Source: an uncultured Anaerovibrio sp.
GTDB lineage: Bacteria; Bacillota; Negativicutes; Selenomonadales; Selenomonadaceae
DNA length: 60,978 nt
NCBI GenBank assembly: GCA_934196075.1
Contig: CAKPVW010000007.1
Location: 1 to 60,978, forward strand
Direction: 5' to 3'
In this document: positions 56,730 through 60,978 of the stretch, in pieces
How the letters are laid out: the number at the start of each line of letters is the position of its first letter
Position numbering within the stretch: position 1 is the first letter of the stretch
The notes under the pieces: model-generated
The model's input: only the letters and a program-made list of their open reading frames with translations
The model's database searches: none
Told to the model about the DNA's origin: nothing
Translations under genes and position numbers: made by a program

Positions 56730-58349
56730 TTATGCCTCGTACATCTTAGCCAATCTTGCCTGTACATCCTCATCAGCCAGGAAGTCATCATAGCTGGTAA
56801 GCTTGTCAAATACTCCCTCTGGAGTCAGCTCAATAATTCTATCTGCAATGGTCTGAACAAACTGATGGTCATGAGATACAAACAGCAGGGTGCCCTTGAA
56901 GTTAATCAAACCATCATTGAGGGCAGTAATGGACTCCAAATCCAAATGGTTGGTAGGCTCATCCATCAGCAATACATTAGCACCGCTGAGCATCATCTTG
57001 GACAGCATACAACGAACCTTCTCACCACCAGAGATAACAGATGCCTGCTTCAAGCTTTCCTCACCACTGAACAGCATACGGCCCAGGAAGCCACGCACAA
57101 AGGACTCATCTGGATCCTTGGAATACTGCCGCAGCCAATCAGTCAGGCTCAGCTCACAGCCCTCGAAATATTCAGTATTATCATTTGGCAAATAAGCCTG
57201 GGTAGTGGTTACGCCCCACTTGAAGGAACCCTCATCTGGCTCCATCTCACCCATGAGAATCTGGAACAGAGCTGTCTTGCCGGCACTATTAGGGCCAGTA
57301 AAGGCAATCTTATCTCCCTTGCGCACGGTAAAGGAAACATTGTTCAATACCTTCTCACCGTCAATAGTCTTGGAAATGCCCTCTACCAGCAGCAGCTGAT
57401 CTCCTGCCTCACGGTCAGGAGTGAAGGCAATATATGGATAACGGCGGGAGGATGGCTTAATATCATCCAAGGTAATCTTATCCAGCAGCTTCTTACGAGA
57501 GGTAGCCTGCTTGGACTTGGAAGCATTGGCTGCAAAGCGGGCAATAAAGGTCTGCAGCTCCTTAATTTTTTCTTCCTTCTTCTTATTGGCATCCTTGGCC
57601 AGCTGGAGTGCCAGCTGACTGGAATGATACCAGAAATCATAGTTACCAACATAAAGCTGAATCTTGCCAAAGTCAACATCAGCAATATGTGTACATACCT
57701 GATTCAAGAAATGACGGTCATGAGATACTACAATGACAGTGTTCTCAAAACCTGCCAGGAAGTCCTCCAACCAGTTAATGGAAGCCAAATCCAAATGGTT
57801 GGTAGGCTCGTCCAGCAACAGAATATCTGGATTGCCAAAGAGAGCCTGAGCCAAAAGCACACGCACCTTCAAAGCAGGATCCAGCTCGGACATCTTCTGA
57901 TAATGGTACTCCTCACCTATACCCAAACCATTTAACAGCTTGGCTGCATCAGACTCAGCATCCCAACCATTCAGCTCGGCAAACTCAGCCTCCAGCTCAC
58001 CAGCACGAATACCATCCTCATCACTGAAATCAGGCTTGGCATAAATAGCGTCCTTTTCATCCATAATGTCTACCAGATGCTGATTGCCCATAATAACAGT
58101 ACGAAGAACCTCGTACTCGTCAAAGGCAAAGTGATCCTGCTTCAACACAGACATACGCTCGCCAGGGGTAATATCAATAGATCCCTTGGTAGGCTCAATA
58201 TCGCCGCTTAAAAGCTTCAAAAAAGTAGATTTACCGGCACCATTGGCACCGATAACACCATAGCAGTTGCCCGGAGTAAATTTGATGGATACATCCTTAA
58301 ATAGGACACGCTTGCCAAATTGCAGGGTTACGCCGCTAGTTGAAATCAT
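56730..58349 (-). CDS. ABC-F family ATPase (Uup/YbiT-like translation factor)
   Basis: This 539-residue soluble protein has two ABC domains. Walker A motifs are GANGAGKST (about residues 34-42) and GPNSAGKTAL (about 345). Signatures lie before LLLDEPTNHLDL and LLMDEPTNHLDL. An interdomain linker with the charged KDANKKKEEKIKEL segment follows the first domain. It has no membrane part. ABC-F proteins bind the ribosomal E site and relieve stalled translation. An antibiotic-protection role is possible but not indicated by the sequence. Confidence 0.92.
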   Translation of the reverse strand: MISTSGVTLQFGKRVLFKDVSIKFTPGNCYGVIGANGAGKSTFLKLLSGDIEPTKGSIDITPGERMSVLKQDHFAFDEYEVLRTVIMGNQHLVDIMDEKDAIYAKPDFSDEDGIRAGELEAEFAELNGWDAESDAAKLLNGLGIGEEYHYQKMSELDPALKVRVLLAQALFGNPDILLLDEPTNHLDLASINWLEDFLAGFENTVIVVSHDRHFLNQVCTHIADVDFGKIQLYVGNYDFWYHSSQLALQLAKDANKKKEEKIKELQTFIARFAANASKSKQATSRKKLLDKITLDDIKPSSRRYPYIAFTPDREAGDQLLLVEGISKTIDGEKVLNNVSFTVRKGDKIAFTGPNSAGKTALFQILMGEMEPDEGSFKWGVTTTQAYLPNDNTEYFEGCELSLTDWLRQYSKDPDESFVRGFLGRMLFSGEESLKQASVISGGEKVRCMLSKMMLSGANVLLMDEPTNHLDLESITALNDGLINFKGTLLFVSHDHQFVQTIADRIIELTPEGVFDKLTSYDDFLADEDVQARLAKMYEA

Positions 58350-58389
58350 TTTTATCTATACCTCACATCTCTATTATTTATTAACAAAC

Positions 58390-59220
58390 TTAGGAATTCA
58401 GGATACCCTGATAATAATCCTCCAAAATGCTCTGACCATAGCCTACACCAGGCACTGCCCAGCGGCCATTTAAATCCTTCCACTGAGTCAGGGTATTGCT
58501 GCCATAAGACTGACGCACCAAATCATAACGAGGATCTACAATATTATCCTGAGGAGGCTCCACAGAAGCATAGGCCAGCAAATGCTGGATATGAGCCTTA
58601 ACCCCCAGTCTAGGAGTAGCAAAATAAGCCCCCTGAACCGTAGCACTGGTAGTTCCCAAACCACAATAATTATTCTGGGCAGGAATTACGGTACCGCCAT
58701 AGCGGAAATAGCCAGTTTCCTTTAGAGCTTGGGCAAAAGCAATATCCGGACGGATGCCAGTTCTATTGCCTTCCTCATAATAGTAGGAAACCAACTCTTG
58801 TGGACTAACATTCAGCTTAGGGTTTGGATTGTGCTTGAGAAGATAACGAACGCACTGCTCCTGAGTAGCTACTGCACCACCCATAATCATATTATCATCT
58901 CTGCTGGCGACAGCAGCCTTCTTATCAGGTTCTACTTCCACTGGATGCAAAATCTGATAAATACGCTCCTGAAAGCTCAGCTCCCTTTCTCTGTCTATAG
59001 CCTCCACCTGCTGGCCAGCTTCAGCCTTTTTAGCCCTTTCCACCTTGTTGGTTATGGTATTATGCTGAGCAGTCTGACTTTGCTGTCTATTTACCTTGAC
59101 CACTGTTTTACTTTTACTGCCATCCTTAATAGCAATAGATGCCTCTGTATTTGCCGCACCGGAAAACAGCAGCAGGCTTAAACCGCAAGCTGCAATGGAT
59201 AAAATCTTCTTAGTTTTCAC
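58390..59220 (-). CDS. Exported glucosaminidase-domain peptidoglycan hydrolase
   Basis: This 276-residue protein has a signal peptide (about residues 1-27, MKTKKILSIAACGLSLLLFSGAANTEA), a charged linker, and a C-terminal mannosyl-glycoprotein endo-beta-N-acetylglucosaminidase-like domain (about 125-276). The domain shows GIRPDIAFAQALKETGYFRYGG with its likely catalytic Glu, and NNYCGLGTT. It would cut glycan strands of the cell wall. The start is taken as GTG at 59220, eight bases after GGGGG; a TTG further upstream is less likely. FlgJ-type flagellar hydrolases share this domain. Confidence 0.85.
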   Translation of the reverse strand: MKTKKILSIAACGLSLLLFSGAANTEASIAIKDGSKSKTVVKVNRQQSQTAQHNTITNKVERAKKAEAGQQVEAIDRERELSFQERIYQILHPVEVEPDKKAAVASRDDNMIMGGAVATQEQCVRYLLKHNPNPKLNVSPQELVSYYYEEGNRTGIRPDIAFAQALKETGYFRYGGTVIPAQNNYCGLGTTSATVQGAYFATPRLGVKAHIQHLLAYASVEPPQDNIVDPRYDLVRQSYGSNTLTQWKDLNGRWAVPGVGYGQSILEDYYQGILNS

Positions 59221-59363
59221 AATCAAAGCCCCCAAAGAAAAACGTAATTAAAATAATGGTATATATAATATCATGAAAGCAGTGCAATATGCAACCGGCA
59301 AGTATATTGCCGGTTGCCTCTGCCAACATGTTTTAAACACAACACCCCAACACCAATTCTTCA

Positions 59364-60374
59364 TCATTTGTTGTGATTTGGCTCTGCCTCCTCAATGGAT
59401 TGGTGAAGGATATCCCGTCCCAAAACAGTAATGGAATAATACAAACCCACAAAGAAGGGCAGATACTCCGCAATAAACCGCCAGGCTACAGCCAGAATAC
59501 CAACTGTTCCTGCCGGTACGCTTTCGCTGAACAGCAAAACAAAGCCACCCTCTGCAATACCAGAGCCTCCTGGGGTAGGGGAAAAATACAGCAGAATATT
59601 CAGGAACATCATTCGTCCCATAACCGTCAACCAGTCTACCTCTGCTCCCAAGCCCAGCATCAGACAGGGCACCACCATGTAAATAAAAATCAAGCTCAGG
59701 CCTGATTCAAAAAAGACTCTAACCATAGAGGAAGGTGATTTGGCCAGCATCTGAATACCAGTTTTGCTGTCACGATAAACACTCAGAAACTTTCGACGCA
59801 TATTATGAGAGGAAATCCGACGGGAAATTCGCACCGCCATATAATCGCAGGCATTGTAGCGAATACCGTAAACCAGCAGTGCCATCAACAGCAATATACC
59901 TGAACCTATTGCCACCATAACATCGTTGGACACTCCCGGCAAAATACCTGCATCATGGAGAAAAACAAAGGGCAGGCAACAGGCCAAAAACAAAATTGAC
60001 ACAATGGTCCGCACCATGGCCAGCACTGCCGCCTTGCCAGCAGGCACCCCAGCCTTTTGCAAGAACATAATCTGAGCAATGGCTCCTGCCGCAGCTCCTG
60101 GTCCCAGCATGGCTAAAAAATAATTGCCGAAAACCACCTGCACTGATTGCTTCAGGGTAATACGCTCCCCTGATATTTTTACCAAATGCATCAGCCTGGT
60201 ACCATCTAGGATAAGGCCAATGGTAATGGCCAAAATAGCCAAAGCCACAGACCAGGGCTGAAAGACATGCAGATTACTAATGGTGTTAATATCCACAGTG
60301 GAATAAATAACCACCCCGGATATTACCAATATAAACAATGTTAAAAGTAAAATTCGTCCATAGACCTTATTCAT
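59364..60374 (-). CDS. Lysylphosphatidylglycerol synthase transmembrane-domain (YbhN/UPF0104) family protein
   Basis: This 336-residue membrane protein has about eight helices. Features of the family are NYFLAMLGPGAAAGAIAQIMFLQKAGV (about residues 88-114) and SPTPGGSGIAEGGFVLLF (about 270-287). It corresponds to the flippase half of MprF without the synthase. It may move a lipid or lipid-linked sugar, but its substrate is unknown. Its start overlaps the end of the deacetylase gene by 8 bases, hinting at a joint role in envelope glycolipid handling. Confidence 0.85.
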   Translation of the reverse strand: MNKVYGRILLLTLFILVISGVVIYSTVDINTISNLHVFQPWSVALAILAITIGLILDGTRLMHLVKISGERITLKQSVQVVFGNYFLAMLGPGAAAGAIAQIMFLQKAGVPAGKAAVLAMVRTIVSILFLACCLPFVFLHDAGILPGVSNDVMVAIGSGILLLMALLVYGIRYNACDYMAVRISRRISSHNMRRKFLSVYRDSKTGIQMLAKSPSSMVRVFFESGLSLIFIYMVVPCLMLGLGAEVDWLTVMGRMMFLNILLYFSPTPGGSGIAEGGFVLLFSESVPAGTVGILAVAWRFIAEYLPFFVGLYYSITVLGRDILHQSIEEAEPNHNK

Positions 60375-60978
60375 GAGTTAACTCCTTGAAGGAGATAAGC
60401 TCTATCTTCTGCTCCCCCAAATAGTTCATAGCCTTTTCCGAGGTTACAGAAGCCAGCTCATCCTCCCAGTGATATTGCCAATCATAGACGCTGCCTAATA
60501 GCTTGGCATCACAGCCAGGATGAACCATAATCTCCGAAACGCCCTCAGGCAAAGCTCGCAGAATATTCAGGAAATACTTTTCTTCCATATGTCCTCCTGC
60601 CAGCATACCAAAGAAATGCTCAGGCATCATTATATTATAACATTTTGCCTTGCGTCTTGCCAACATAGCACAGACAGTAAGTCCACATTTTGCTATGCGA
60701 CGAAACATACCACTGTTATAGCCTCCTGTAAAAACAAAGGCTTCTCCAGGATAGCGCATTTTATGAATATCATATTTTTTCATCAGCTCTAAACAAATCT
60801 CTGTTACCCCTGGCAGAGTATGAAGATGCTGATGACTATCCAAATGGGTGATATTCAGTCCCATAGACATAGCCTTGGCAATCTGGGCCTCACATTCAGC
60901 ATAAAGCTGTCCCTTGTCAATCTGCCCCTGCAGATATTTCTTGATAAAAACCATATGGTCAGCATGAAAATGTCCCTG
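60367..60978 (-). CDS. ChbG/HpnK/YdjC-family carbohydrate deacetylase, partial
   Basis: The gene runs off the right edge, so its N-terminus is missing. About 203 codons are visible. LDSHQHLHTLPG contains the metal-binding histidines of this family, HFHADH lies near the cut edge, and MVHPGCD follows near the C-terminus. Members remove acetyl groups from chito-oligosaccharides or the hopanoid precursor HpnK substrate. Paired with the YbhN-like protein, a lipid or sugar modification role is possible. Confidence 0.82.
   Translation of the reverse strand, partial: QGHFHADHMVFIKKYLQGQIDKGQLYAECEAQIAKAMSMGLNITHLDSHQHLHTLPGVTEICLELMKKYDIHKMRYPGEAFVFTGGYNSGMFRRIAKCGLTVCAMLARRKAKCYNIMMPEHFFGMLAGGHMEEKYFLNILRALPEGVSEIMVHPGCDAKLLGSVYDWQYHWEDELASVTSEKAMNYLGEQKIELISFKELTHE

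Overview
The window reads as a chromosomal segment from a diderm Firmicute of the class Negativicutes (Selenomonas/Anaerovibrio-like). The housekeeping genes and their controls are of Firmicutes type: a perfect CIRCE element before groES-groEL, an L10-type leader before rplJ, strong AGGAGG ribosome binding sites and sigma-A promoters. Yet the cell must have an outer membrane, because there is a TonB-dependent receptor plus ExbB, ExbD and TonB. Rubrerythrin and an oxygen-independent haem-breaking radical SAM enzyme point to an anaerobe. The genus is an inference, not something read directly. Nearly all genes lie on the minus strand, so transcription runs from high to low coordinates.

Layout. 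1-9.6 kb: a Fur-controlled haem/iron acquisition region. It holds a TonB-dependent receptor and binding protein, and an operon exbB-exbD-tonB-permease-ATPase-flavodoxin-HutW/ChuW-like radical SAM protein. 9.65-17.5 kb: the distal half of the spc operon plus the alpha operon (rpsH to rplQ) with its own consensus promoter; the proximal S10/spc genes are absent. 17.5-21.7 kb: cstA with a regulated leader, then groES-groEL. 21.9-26.2 kb: a plus-strand accessory islet with a MocR regulator, a PhzF-like protein, a frameshifted azlC, azlD and a decayed Rpn-family nuclease gene. 26.3-29.6 kb: an aldose-epimerase-like protein, a repeat-rich non-coding stretch and malic enzyme. 29.6-34.9 kb: a histidine kinase/ANTAR regulator pair and the tsaE-tsaB-rimI-tsaD t6A group. 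35.3 kb: rubrerythrin. 36-48.3 kb: rpoC, rpoB, rplL, rplJ, rplA, rplK, nusG, secE, rpmG and four tRNAs. 48.3-53.5 kb: a small unknown protein, a sucrose-use module (permease, GH32 hydrolase, LacI repressor with a visible operator) and a PHP-domain protein. 53.6-55.4 kb: a lone flagellar hook gene with a long structured leader. 55.4-61 kb: DEAD-box helicase, ABC-F ATPase, glucosaminidase, a YbhN-like membrane protein and a ChbG/YdjC deacetylase cut by the window edge.

The haem region looks like a complete route. The receptor takes ligand across the outer membrane using TonB/ExbBD energy, the ABC system takes it across the inner membrane, and the radical SAM protein with its flavodoxin partner would open the porphyrin without oxygen to release iron. 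Other notable items are several families of structured intergenic repeats, a perfect 21-bp inverted repeat that breaks azlC, a threefold expanded domain in RpoC, a very acidic RpoB tail, and candidate new RNA leaders upstream of flgE, rpoB, cstA and rubrerythrin.
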